Shown here: piece after piece, positions 27,607-35,376 of the stretch
How positions within the stretch are numbered: the stretch's first letter is position 1
Layout of the letters: the number at the start of each line of letters is the position of its first letter
NCBI GenBank assembly: GCA_028277225.1
Contig: JANQHB010000040.1
Coordinates: 4,054 to 68,053, forward strand
Direction: 5' to 3'
DNA from: Chlorobium sp.
Lineage (GTDB): Bacteria > Bacteroidota > Chlorobiia > Chlorobiales > Chlorobiaceae
DNA length: 64,000 nucleotides
The notes under the pieces: generated by a model
Databases searched by the model: none
What the model was told of the DNA's origin: nothing
Seen by the model: the letters and a program-made list of their open reading frames with translations, nothing else
Position numbers and translations under genes: made by a program

Positions 27607-28449
27607 ATGTCGGAATCACAATGGAAAACAGTTGCCGTCTTTTTCATTCTGTTTTTCCTGTCCATCGATCTTACAGCCGCATCCAAAGAGCAGGATATAC
27701 GCTGGTCGCTAGGCCCCGCAATCTATCATTCGATCTATGAAGAACCCGGGATCATGAAAGAGGATGGGTTGATGTATGGTCTGAAAGGCACACTTCTGTT
27801 GCGTCACGTTCTTCCAGGTCCGTTAACTATGCTTGGAGCGGAAGTGTCATATGGATGGGGTGAACAGGACTATTCGTCTGTATTGACAGGGAATATAGAC
27901 GATATCGAAACAACGGTTTTTGAGGCAAGAGGGCTGTTCGGTCTTGACGTTCAGGTGCAGGATGTGATCCTTACGCCTTACACAGGTATGGGCTATCGAT
28001 GGAAGAAAGACAATGCTCAAGGTCTTGTTTCCACTGATGGTGCAATCGGTTACGACAGGAAGTCGAAGTACACCTATACCCCGTTGGGTATTTCACTTGT
28101 CGCCGAACTTGACAGCGGTTGGTCATTTGGGGCGACATTTGAATATGACCTTTTCTGGGACGGCACACAGAGAAGTTTGTTCAGCAAGCTGCATCCCATG
28201 AATACGGACCTTGTCAACGACCAGAATGATGGTTACGGTCTCAGGGCATCTCTCTGTTTTGTAAAAGAGTTGGGCGACAGGTTCCTGATTGTCGTCGAAC
28301 CGTACTGGCACTACTGGAATATTGAGCAGTCCGGCATGGGTGAATATTATCTTTATAACGACTTTCTGGGAAGGGCAGTGCGGACAGCCGGCTATGAACC
28401 TGAAAACAGTACCTGGGACTATGGCGTTTCCATTCGCCTGCATTTCTGA
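27607..28449 (+). CDS. Outer-membrane beta-barrel protein
   Basis: A 280-residue exported protein. Residues 1-25 form a signal peptide (basic start, then VAVFFILFFLSIDLTAA). The mature part is made of alternating aromatic/polar beta strands (for example GLKGTLLLRHV, MLGAEVSYGWG, YTPLGISLVAEL, WDYGVSIRLHF) and ends in Phe, the usual outer-membrane insertion signal. It resembles the general OmpA-type/porin-like barrel proteins, without the OmpA peptidoglycan domain. The start is supported by AAGGAG seven bases before the ATG. It is followed by the alkaline phosphatase gene, so a role in phosphate or organic phosphate uptake is possible but unproved. Confidence 0.75.
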   Translation: MSESQWKTVAVFFILFFLSIDLTAASKEQDIRWSLGPAIYHSIYEEPGIMKEDGLMYGLKGTLLLRHVLPGPLTMLGAEVSYGWGEQDYSSVLTGNIDDIETTVFEARGLFGLDVQVQDVILTPYTGMGYRWKKDNAQGLVSTDGAIGYDRKSKYTYTPLGISLVAELDSGWSFGATFEYDLFWDGTQRSLFSKLHPMNTDLVNDQNDGYGLRASLCFVKELGDRFLIVVEPYWHYWNIEQSGMGEYYLYNDFLGRAVRTAGYEPENSTWDYGVSIRLHF

Positions 28450-28581
28450 GTTCCCGAAAGGTTTTGCTCTGCTTTGTGTTGCATTCACTGCTATACGCCC
28501 CATTCTTTAACCATCTTTTTAACAAGGGATTACCGATATTTTCCCGTGGCTCTCATCTTTTGTTGCATGATGTTTTCCTTT

Positions 28582-28620
28582 CTGTAATACTTCCTCAACA
28601 CCTGTAATAATCCCTCAATA
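28582..28620. promoter_or_regulatory. Candidate operator: two direct repeats with 20-bp period upstream of phoA
   Basis: CTGTAATACTTCCTCAACA is followed, exactly 20 bases on, by CTGTAATAATCCCTCAATA; 16 of 19 bases match. It lies about 120-155 bases before the alkaline phosphatase start. The CTGTAAT half-sites recall the CTGTCAT half-sites of PhoB boxes, but the classical spacing is 11, not 20. Binding of a Pho-type regulator is a guess. Confidence 0.35.
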
Positions 28621-28736
28621 TTCCAATCGATATATTGCTTTGCGTTTTTATGAAAACGTCATCGGGAGGCTCTTGCCCGTAGCTTTTTTCTTGTTTGATA
28701 CAGCAGAAGACCTAATCAAAACAAACTACTCCTATC

Positions 28737-30224
28737 ATGCAGAACACCAGAAAACACAGAAGCGCATTCCATACGTTTATGGTATGTCTTATGATGTCGA
28801 TGCTTGTCGTATCGGTATCCGGTTGTGACGAAGACGATGAAGTGGCCGACATCGTCAATGCTCCTGCCGCCACCGACGATGTTCCCAAGTACATTTTCTT
28901 TTTTATCGGTGACGGAATGGCCAGTCCGCAGATCAACCTGACCCAGGTTGCACTTGACGATCCCGAGTTCAGGCTTGTCAACGGTGCGATCACTCTCGGA
29001 GCTATGAACCTTGATCAGTTCCCGGTTGTCGGTATGCAGACGACTCACGCAGAAGACCGCTACATCACCGGTTCTGCTGCTTCAGCGACAGCACTTGCCT
29101 GCGGTAAAAAAACATCCATCGGCACTATTGCCAAAAATTCCGCACATACCCTTGATTTCAAGAGCATGGCGGAAATGGCAAAAGAAAAAGGGATGAAAGT
29201 CGGGATCGTTTCCAGCGTCAGCATCGACCACGCCACACCGGCCTGTTTCTATGCCCATGCAAACTCGAGAGGCGAGTACTACAACATCGCAAGCCAGATG
29301 GATGACAGTGGTTTCGATTACTTCGGCGGCGGTTACGCGAAAGGTAATTTCCCCGGTAAAGGGGCGCAGGATATCGAGGTCCAGATGACTGCTGCAGGTT
29401 ATACGCTCGTAGATACCTACGGTGCTTTGCAGGGTGTTCCTGCCGGTACGAAAACCTGGGCATGGACTGGCTATGACGGTTCTGCCGCTTTGAATTACGA
29501 GATCGACCGCATGGGTACCGACGAGATTTCTCTCGCGCAGTTCACACAGGAAGGCATCAGACTTCTCGACAACGACAAGGGTTTCTTCATGATGGTCGAG
29601 GGCGGCAAGATCGACTGGGCCTGTCATGCAAATGACGCTGTCAGCGCAACCCATGACACAGTTGCTTTCGATGATGCTATCGGAGTCGCACTTGACTTTT
29701 ACAACCAGCATCCTGACGAAACGCTGATCGTCGTGACCGGTGACCACGAATGCGGCGGCCTTTCCCTTGGCTATGCTTTCACGGCTTATGAAACTGCGTT
29801 CAATCTCCTGAAGTACCAGGATATTTCTTTCCAGAATTTCACTTACAGTGATGTTTCTTTTGCACTTGCTATGGAAGATGTGAAAGAGCACTTTGGCCTT
29901 GGCGATCCTACAAAGGATCCTGCATTTGCTCTTACCGGCAATGACAGCACCAGGCTCGAAACGGCATGGGATGACAGCAAGAATGGCGGTTTTAACAGAA
30001 GTGAAGAGGAGGTGTATCTGAAATACGGACCCTATTACGATCCGTTCACGGTTACCGTTACCCACATTCTTAACGAGAAGGCCGGTATCACCTGGACAAG
30101 CTATTCTCACACCGGTGTTCCGGTACCTGTTTACGCTATCGGTGCCGGTGCCGGCATTTTCGACGGCAGCTATGACAATACCGATGTTGCCAAGAAGATC
30201 ATTGCTGCCGGCGAACTTAACTGA
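28737..30224 (+). CDS. phoA: Alkaline phosphatase, predicted lipoprotein
   Basis: A 495-residue PhoA-family enzyme that releases phosphate from monoesters outside the cytoplasm. The N-terminus is a lipoprotein signal with lipobox VSGC, so Cys30 would be lipidated and the enzyme anchored to a membrane. The metal and nucleophile region includes FFIGDGM (first metal Asp59) and ITGSAASATAL, where Ser113 aligns with the E. coli nucleophile; the preceding Asp of E. coli is Gly here. Later metal ligands are in VTGDHECGG and YSHTG. A direct repeat that may be an operator lies upstream, and a strong terminator follows. Confidence 0.93.
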   Translation: MQNTRKHRSAFHTFMVCLMMSMLVVSVSGCDEDDEVADIVNAPAATDDVPKYIFFFIGDGMASPQINLTQVALDDPEFRLVNGAITLGAMNLDQFPVVGMQTTHAEDRYITGSAASATALACGKKTSIGTIAKNSAHTLDFKSMAEMAKEKGMKVGIVSSVSIDHATPACFYAHANSRGEYYNIASQMDDSGFDYFGGGYAKGNFPGKGAQDIEVQMTAAGYTLVDTYGALQGVPAGTKTWAWTGYDGSAALNYEIDRMGTDEISLAQFTQEGIRLLDNDKGFFMMVEGGKIDWACHANDAVSATHDTVAFDDAIGVALDFYNQHPDETLIVVTGDHECGGLSLGYAFTAYETAFNLLKYQDISFQNFTYSDVSFALAMEDVKEHFGLGDPTKDPAFALTGNDSTRLETAWDDSKNGGFNRSEEEVYLKYGPYYDPFTVTVTHILNEKAGITWTSYSHTGVPVPVYAIGAGAGIFDGSYDNTDVAKKIIAAGELN

Positions 30225-30261
30225 TCGTATTCTCGACGTTCTGAATAATTCCTGAACAGTT

Positions 30262-30297
30262 CCGGGAGGGTTTTAACAGGCGCTCCCGGTTTTTTTA
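30262..30297 (+). terminator. Rho-independent terminator of phoA
   Basis: Stem CCGGGAG/CTCCCGG with a 14-base loop, followed directly by eight T residues, about 38 bases after the phoA stop codon. Confidence 0.9.
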
Positions 30298-30310
30298 TGT
30301 TTGTGGCCTT

Positions 30311-31465
30311 ATGGAAAAGAAACAATTCAAGAAGACCGATACGGTATTCGTTATTGTCGTTATTTGCATTTCGGCTGTTTTATGGTTTTTTCCAACAGGT
30401 TTTGAAAAACCCGAGTTGATGAAAAACGCCTATCATGAACAGGCGAGGGTTGTCAGTGTCGACAACAGCGATCTTAAAAGAGTCGGGCTTATCCTTGCGG
30501 GCGAACAGCGCCTGACACTCGATATCGAATCCGGTTCGTTCAAAGGAGAAAGAGTGGACGGGATAAATCCTTTGATGGGGCAGATGAGTTATGACAAGCT
30601 GTTTCTCGAAGGTGACAAGGTTCTTGCTATTCTTAAAACCGATGGTGATAACGCAAGGATAATCAGCGCAAGGGCGGCGGAGCTGTACCGGCTCGATGTT
30701 GAACTTGTCCTCTTTGCCTTGTTCGGGCTTTTTCTTCTGTGGTTTGCCCGATGGACCGGTTTTCGCGCACTTCTCTCGTTTGTTTTCACAGCTCTGGTTA
30801 TATGGAAAGTGCTGATCCCCCTCTTTCTCAAGGGAATTCCTCCGCTGCCGGTTGCGTTCCTTGTCGTGTCTCTTACGACATCGGTGATCATGCTTTTGAT
30901 TACAGGTTTCAGCAGGAAGGGGGCGGTCGCGCTTGCCGGGGCTATCAGCGGTGTTGCCATTACAGCAGTGCTTGCTGTGCTCTTCGGGGCCTTGTTCCGG
31001 GTACCGGGGACAGCAAGGGATTTTGCCGAGATGCTCTCTTACAACGGTTTCTATACGTTGAGACTGACCGATATTTTTCTCTCCGGAATTTTTATTTCAG
31101 CAGCAGGGGCGGTGATGGATATGGCAATGGACGTTGCTGCTTCACAGGCCGAGGTCGTTGAAAAGTATCCCGGCATAACCCGGAAGGAGCTGATTATGTC
31201 CGGATTTCGTGTCGGGCAAGCCGTTGTCGGGACCATGACGACGACACTGCTCTTTGCCTATTCCGGCAGCTTTACCTTTGCCCTGATGTTTTTCATGGCT
31301 CAGGGTTCGCCCATAGGCTATATGTTTACAATGAACTACGTGGCAGCCGAAATACTGCTGACCCTTGTGGGAAGCTTCGGACTTGTCCTGGTCGCCCCGG
31401 CAACTGCTCTCCTGGGCGGTCTTATTTACAGGACAGGAGCGCCAGAAGCTTCGCTGTCCTCGTAA
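30311..31465 (+). CDS. YibE/F family membrane protein
   Basis: A 384-residue membrane protein. One N-terminal segment (FVIVVICISAVLWFF) is followed by a ~90-residue extracytoplasmic beta-rich domain with the family's YHEQARVVSVDN... and ...GDKVLAI features. About seven further segments make up the YibE/F domain, including the conserved LSGIFISAAGAVMDMAMDVAASQ and MSGFRVGQAVVGTMTTTLLFAYSGS. The family is widespread, sometimes linked to nucleotide or metal responses, but its function is not known. It begins just after the phoA terminator, so it has its own promoter or depends on read-through. Confidence 0.85.
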   Translation: MEKKQFKKTDTVFVIVVICISAVLWFFPTGFEKPELMKNAYHEQARVVSVDNSDLKRVGLILAGEQRLTLDIESGSFKGERVDGINPLMGQMSYDKLFLEGDKVLAILKTDGDNARIISARAAELYRLDVELVLFALFGLFLLWFARWTGFRALLSFVFTALVIWKVLIPLFLKGIPPLPVAFLVVSLTTSVIMLLITGFSRKGAVALAGAISGVAITAVLAVLFGALFRVPGTARDFAEMLSYNGFYTLRLTDIFLSGIFISAAGAVMDMAMDVAASQAEVVEKYPGITRKELIMSGFRVGQAVVGTMTTTLLFAYSGSFTFALMFFMAQGSPIGYMFTMNYVAAEILLTLVGSFGLVLVAPATALLGGLIYRTGAPEASLSS

Positions 31466-31874
31466 ACTTTTTCAAAAGCAGGCTGTCTCCAAAAGGCCGG
31501 CAATGCTCTCTGCTGTCATCCATGGGGCGGCCCTGTGAAAAAGATGTCCTGTTTTTCACGGGGCTTACCCTGGAATTCATTGCTCAGCAGACTTGAGTAT
31601 GGATGCCGTATCCCGTTGAAAAGCAGAATTCTTTTGTACGGAGGGACATGAATCTCTGCCGGGCAACGCACCTTGTTACGGATAGACGTTAAGTTTGTGC
31701 TTCTGAAACAGATGCTCGAAGAGATTCTTGCTCCAGTTTTAGCTGAGAGCTTCTTTGATGGTAAGGGCTCAAAAAATATTTTCAAGAAGAAAGGTCGAAA
31801 CAGACTCATTACAGGCCCGGACGGAGAGCTATTGCTCTTCGCAGGAGCAATAATTTCACTATCATCAACGTATT
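31466..31874. other. Gene-free interval with hairpin
   Basis: The 409 bases hold a hairpin at 31540-31562. A 69-codon frame from TTG 31673 that overlaps the alkD start is open but has no ribosome site and no family signature, so I do not call it. Confidence 0.4.
31540..31562. terminator. Hairpin CCCTGTGAAAAA/TTTTTCACGGGG
   Basis: Near-perfect inverted repeat about 75 bases downstream of the YibE/F stop. The arms contain A and T runs, so it could end transcription from either direction. A related palindrome ending TTTCACGGGGCT lies on the far side of alkD (32759-32791). Confidence 0.45.
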
Positions 31875-32630
31875 ATGGCTAAAGCATCATTCCATGAAGA
31901 GCACCCGGCTTCGCTTTCCGGAGAGCTGAAGGAAATGGCAGACCAGGGTATTGCCGAACAGTCACAATGGTTTTTCAAGACGGGGGAAGGCGAGTATGGC
32001 GAAGGTGACCGCTTTCTCGGCATCAGGGTTCCTGAGCTGCGAAAAATTGCCCGCAGGAACAGAAATATCCCGCTGGATTCGTGCAGCAAACTGCTTGATT
32101 CAGCATATCACGAGGAGCGGCTTCTGGCTTTGTTTATTCTTGTGCTGAAGTTTGAGAAGGGTGACGAGAGTCTTCGGAAAGCGGTGTTCGACCTGTATTT
32201 CGAAAAACTCGACCGGGTTAACAACTGGGATCTTATCGACAGCTCTGCGCCACATATCGCAGGAGCATGGCTGGCAGACAAAAAAAAGGATATCCTTTAC
32301 ACGCTGGCCCTTTCAGACAATCTCTGGGAGCGGAGAATCGCAATTCTGGCGACGTTCTTTTATATAAAAAATGACAGCTATGACGATACGCTTGCCATAG
32401 CCGGTATGCTGAAAGGTGACTCAGAGGATCTGATCCATAAAGCCGTCGGGTGGATGCTCAGGGAGGTCGGGAAACGTGATGGCGAGGTCGAGAGAGCTTT
32501 TCTGAGGGAGCATTGCAGTGAGATGCCGCGTACGATGCTTCGCTACGCGATTGAACGCTTTCCGGAGGATGAAAGACAGCGTTTTCTGAAACCTAAACTG
32601 AGCGTCCCGACATGTCGGGATGCTTCATAA
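31875..32630 (+). CDS. DNA alkylation repair protein (AlkD-like HEAT-repeat glycosylase)
   Basis: A 251-residue helical-repeat protein of the AlkC/AlkD family, which removes bulky or positively charged alkylated bases. Family features are FLGIRVPELRKIARRNR, the acid/aromatic block FEKLDRVNNWDLIDSSAPHIAGAW (with the catalytic-region NWDLVD-like motif), and WERRIAILATFFYIKND. The last 12 residues, PKLSVPTCRDAS, are encoded entirely by the mobile repeat at 32592-32812, which also supplies the stop codon. The native C-terminus was therefore replaced, extended or trimmed; the catalytic repeats are intact. Confidence 0.9.
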   Translation: MAKASFHEEHPASLSGELKEMADQGIAEQSQWFFKTGEGEYGEGDRFLGIRVPELRKIARRNRNIPLDSCSKLLDSAYHEERLLALFILVLKFEKGDESLRKAVFDLYFEKLDRVNNWDLIDSSAPHIAGAWLADKKKDILYTLALSDNLWERRIAILATFFYIKNDSYDDTLAIAGMLKGDSEDLIHKAVGWMLREVGKRDGEVERAFLREHCSEMPRTMLRYAIERFPEDERQRFLKPKLSVPTCRDAS

Positions 32631-32812
32631 TAGTAAGTTCAATAAAAAATATCAGTTATACTGATTTTGTGTAGAGATTATCCATCACCTGTCGGGTGAG
32701 TGTGAAAACTGATAAAGAGCCGCATTTATTGAAATCCCGACACGTCGGGAAATGCCGACCCCGTGAAATCAGACCAGATATTTCACGGGGCTCGACAATC
32801 GCTCAATTCAGG
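32592..32812. repeat. CCTRAAYTGAGCG element, long copy at the alkD end
   Basis: Begins CCTAAACTGAGCGTCCCGAC and ends CGCTCAATTCAGG, so the termini are imperfect inverted repeats. Bases 32592-32734 match 59915-60058 at roughly 80% or better, including the exact stretch AACTGATAAAGAGCCGCATT. Inside are the palindromes CCCGACATGTCGGGA and CCCGACACGTCGGGA, and a CCCCGTGAAAT/ATTTCACGGGG hairpin (32759-32791). There is no transposase inside, as in MITE-like elements. Confidence 0.75.
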
Positions 32813-32880
32813 TGAAAGGATGTGTTTAAGGGAAGGTTTTCGTCACGGGCCTTGTTATTGTTCTGGTGAAGTGTTAATAT

Positions 32881-32896
32881 ATGATCAAATGTTCAT
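32881..32896. promoter_or_regulatory. Candidate ArsR/SmtB-family operator upstream of the regulator gene
   Basis: ATGA-N8-TCAT (ATGATCAAATGTTCAT), 17 bases before the regulator start. The same ATGA-N8-TCAT pattern recurs before the permease gene at 33311-33326. ArsR-family repressors bind A+T-rich interrupted palindromes of this kind. Confidence 0.45.
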
Positions 32897-32912
32897 CTGA
32901 TCCTGCAAGAGT

Positions 32913-33290
32913 ATGATGGAATCCAAAACGGATATATGTCAGGAGAAGTGTTTCCATCCGGCAAAGATTGAGAAGGCCCGCAAAGCCATGATGCCGGATG
33001 AGGCTTTGGGAGATCTTGCTGATCTTTTCAAGGCATTGGGTGAGCCTACCCGTGCGAAAATACTCAATGCGCTCTATCATGTTGAACTGTGCGTGTGTGA
33101 CCTGACCGTTCTTCTCGATATGACACAGTCGGCGATATCGCACCAGTTACGGGTTTTACGCTCAGCCAAGATTGTCAGATCCAGAAAAGAAGGAAAGAAC
33201 GTCTACTATTCGCTCGATGATGAACATATTCAGAAGCTTATCCAGCTTGGCGCAGAACATGTGCTGGAAAAAGGAATTAAAAAGGAATAA
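32913..33290 (+). CDS. ArsR/SmtB-family metal-sensing repressor
   Basis: A 125-residue winged-helix repressor. The DNA-recognition helix is MTQSAISHQLRVLRSAKIVRSRKEGKNVYYSL. The metal site is the ELCVCDL box of ArsR/CadC-type sensors, and extra cysteines near the N-terminus (DICQEKC) could complete an alpha3N-type soft-metal site as in CadC. The ligand could be Cd, Zn, Cu or arsenite; the Cys-rich site argues for a soft metal. It lies 66 bases before the efflux permease gene, with like operators upstream of each, so it probably controls itself and the permease. Confidence 0.9.
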   Translation: MMESKTDICQEKCFHPAKIEKARKAMMPDEALGDLADLFKALGEPTRAKILNALYHVELCVCDLTVLLDMTQSAISHQLRVLRSAKIVRSRKEGKNVYYSLDDEHIQKLIQLGAEHVLEKGIKKE

Positions 33291-33310
33291 AAATTTTTTT
33301 TGTTACACAT

Positions 33311-33326
33311 ATGAATATATTTTCAT
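33311..33326. promoter_or_regulatory. Candidate ArsR/SmtB-family operator upstream of the permease
   Basis: ATGAATATATTTTCAT, inside a longer imperfect palindrome (TTACACAT...ATGTGTTAA). It lies 30 bases before the permease start. Confidence 0.5.
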
Positions 33327-33356
33327 GTGTTAATTCGTTGCATATAAAGTACTGTT

Positions 33357-34433
33357 ATGTCTGATATAGTTAACGCTTTCTATGAGGTGCTTCTGGCATC
33401 CTGGGGTGTGCTCCTCGATTCTGCGCCCTATGTCCTTCTCGGTTTTTTTGTGGCCGGTCTGTTCAAGGCTTTTCTTCCTGGTGATTTTGTTACACGGCAT
33501 CTTGGGGGAAACGGTATTGGCAGTATCGTGAAAGCATCGGCAATCGGAATTCCGGTTCCTCTCTGCAGTTGCGGGGTTCTTCCCGCTGCCGCAGGCTTGA
33601 AGAAGCAGGGGGCGGGGAAAGGTGCGGTTACATCTTTCCTGATATCGACGCCGGAAACCGGGGTGGATTCGATCGCGGTGACCTATGCGCTTCTCGATCC
33701 GATCATGACAGTGATACGGCCGGTCGTGTCTTTTTTTACCGCAGTTGCTGCCGGTATCTCTGTGTCTTTTTCTGAAATGATCGGAGGCGGCAGGAAAACC
33801 GAAATAACAGCTTCTCCAGAAGAGGTTTGCTGTGAAACGTCCTGTTGCTGCAACAAGCAAGAGGAAAAGAAGAAGAGTACGGCACAAAAGCTGAAAGAAG
33901 GAATGGTGTTCGCTTTTGACGATCTGCTCAAGGATATCGGCAAGTGGCTTCTTGCCGGTATTGTTCTGGCAGGTATTATTTCAGTTTTTGTCTCGCCTGA
34001 ACTGATAAACCGTTATATCGGGAACGAGTATCTTTCGATGCTTTTTATGCTTGCCATCTCTATTCCGCTTTATGTCTGTGCGACCGCATCGACGCCGGTA
34101 GCGGCTGCTCTGGCTCTGAAAGGGATATCTCCAGGTGCGGCCCTGGTGTTTCTTCTTGCGGGTCCTGCAACGAACGTCGCTTCGTTGACGGTTGTTTCGA
34201 AGATTCTCGGTAGAAAAGCGGTGATTGTGTACCTTGTTGTTATTATCGTCATGTCATTTGCTGCGGGTGTTCTGGTAAATTATCTCTATGGGTTCTTCGG
34301 ATTCGATATAGCGAACTGGGTCCAGCTGGATGCTGATCATGAAGGCGGGTTTATTGCAACAGCATCTTCGATCCTGCTGCTCTTTCTCATCGCACGGACC
34401 CTCGTGCCGCACAAAAAAACAGATCATTGCTGA
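33357..34433 (+). CDS. SO_0444-family Cu/Zn-type efflux permease (DUF318/ArsP-like)
   Basis: A 358-residue membrane permease of the DUF318 superfamily with about eight to ten transmembrane segments in two halves. The first half holds the signature IPVPLCSCGVLPAAAGLKKQGAGKGAVTSFLISTPETGVDS, and the second half the paired CATASTPVAAALALKGISPGAALVFLLAGPATN. The cytoplasmic loop between them is Cys-rich (VCCETSCCCNKQEEKKK), a likely metal-docking site. It is expected to export a soft metal or metal-thiol species. It is paired with the ArsR-type gene just upstream. Confidence 0.88.
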   Translation: MSDIVNAFYEVLLASWGVLLDSAPYVLLGFFVAGLFKAFLPGDFVTRHLGGNGIGSIVKASAIGIPVPLCSCGVLPAAAGLKKQGAGKGAVTSFLISTPETGVDSIAVTYALLDPIMTVIRPVVSFFTAVAAGISVSFSEMIGGGRKTEITASPEEVCCETSCCCNKQEEKKKSTAQKLKEGMVFAFDDLLKDIGKWLLAGIVLAGIISVFVSPELINRYIGNEYLSMLFMLAISIPLYVCATASTPVAAALALKGISPGAALVFLLAGPATNVASLTVVSKILGRKAVIVYLVVIIVMSFAAGVLVNYLYGFFGFDIANWVQLDADHEGGFIATASSILLLFLIARTLVPHKKTDHC

Positions 34434-34493
34434 ACGGCTTGCCGGGCATGCATCTCTTTGCGGTTGCAGTCTGCAGCAATGTCTATAGTAAGG

Positions 34494-34641
34494 CCTGAAT
34501 TGAGGGTTTCAACAAATGCGGTTCTTCATCGGTTTTTCCTGCTCCCGACAGGTGACGAATAATCATACCTTTTGAACAGTATAAAAGACTTTTTTTATAT
34601 CCTTACTCTTATTGAGCGTATGTTGAAACGCTCAGTTTAGG
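34494..34641. repeat. CCTRAAYTGAGCG element, 148-bp copy
   Basis: Left end CCTGAATTGAGGGTTTCAAC, right end GTTGAAACGCTCAGTTTAGG: imperfect 20-base terminal inverted repeats enclosing about 108 A+T-rich bases with no gene. It fills most of the space between the metal permease and the HAD gene. Confidence 0.7.
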
Positions 34642-34649
34642 TGAAAGCA

Positions 34650-35291
34650 ATGATACAGGCAATTCTCTGGGATAATGACGGACTGCTCCTTGACAGCGAG
34701 GCGGTTTTTTTTGAGCTGACCCGATCGGTGTTCTCGGAGTTTGGATATGATCTGACAGAAGAGTTCTGGGGCATCGAGTATCTTGGTAAAGCCCGGCGAA
34801 CCAGGGAGATCGCCCGTGAGTTCGGGATGACGTCCGACCATGTCGATCGTCTCATTGCCATGCGTGACGGCAGGTTTTTCGAAGCACTGCAATCTCCTCT
34901 TCCGCTGAGACCGAAAGTTCGCCAGACCCTGGATTGTCTCTCCGGCACTTTAAAGATGGCGGTGGTAACCGGCAGTCCAAGGGAAAAAGTCGAATTGATG
35001 CATAAGAGGAGTGGACTCGACGGTTATTTTGACCTGGTCATTACACATGATGATGTCGAACGAACCAAGCCTCATCCGGAGCCATACACGACCGCACTCG
35101 ATCGGCTTGGGCTGGAGCCCGAACAGACTTTTGCTGTCGAGGATTCAGAGAGAGGGCTGGAATCGGCTCATGCGGCAGGCATAGCCTGCATTGTTGTTCC
35201 GAATCCCCTGACAAGGATACAGCAGTTTGAAAAGGCTCATGCTGTCGAACCGGATGTTTCGGCCGTACTTCGTCATCTTTCTATCACCTGA
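34650..35291 (+). CDS. HAD-superfamily phosphatase, subfamily IA
   Basis: A 213-residue beta-phosphoglucomutase-like hydrolase. Motif I is LWDNDGLLLDSE (Asp nucleophile and acid/base Asp two residues on), motif II is VVTGSP, the motif III lysine is in ERTKPHPEPY, and motif IV is AVEDSERGLESA. These are the hallmarks of the DxDGxLxDSE branch that acts on sugar phosphates. I use ATG 34650; a GTG at 34641 would begin on the last base of the upstream repeat. The stop TGA is the third to fifth base of the next repeat copy (35287-35374). Confidence 0.85.
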   Translation: MIQAILWDNDGLLLDSEAVFFELTRSVFSEFGYDLTEEFWGIEYLGKARRTREIAREFGMTSDHVDRLIAMRDGRFFEALQSPLPLRPKVRQTLDCLSGTLKMAVVTGSPREKVELMHKRSGLDGYFDLVITHDDVERTKPHPEPYTTALDRLGLEPEQTFAVEDSERGLESAHAAGIACIVVPNPLTRIQQFEKAHAVEPDVSAVLRHLSIT

Positions 35292-35374
35292 ACTGAGCGT
35301 CCCGACATGTCGGGATACAGCGGCATTCCCTGTGCCTTGCATCTGTAGCATGCTCGACAATCGCACAATTCAGG
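35287..35374. repeat. CCTRAAYTGAGCG element, 88-bp copy between convergent stops
   Basis: Left end CCTGAACTGAGCGTCCCGAC plus the CCCGACATGTCGGGA hairpin; right end TGCTCGACAATCGCACAATTCAGG without the hairpin. It starts at the stop codon of the HAD gene and ends two bases from the stop codon of uvrA, so it is exactly the intergenic region. Confidence 0.75.
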
Positions 35375-35376
35375 CA

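Noticed and set aside
29082..30110. 342-codon minus-strand frame
   Set aside because: Shadow of the alkaline phosphatase gene; no ribosome site or family motif.
31673..31882. 69-codon frame overlapping the alkD start
   Set aside because: TTG start without a ribosome site; alkD has a clear family N-terminus at its own ATG.
34641..34649. GTG as the start of the HAD phosphatase
   Set aside because: It begins on the last base of a repeat element and adds only three residues; the ATG at 34650 fits the family N-terminus (MIQAILWDNDG).
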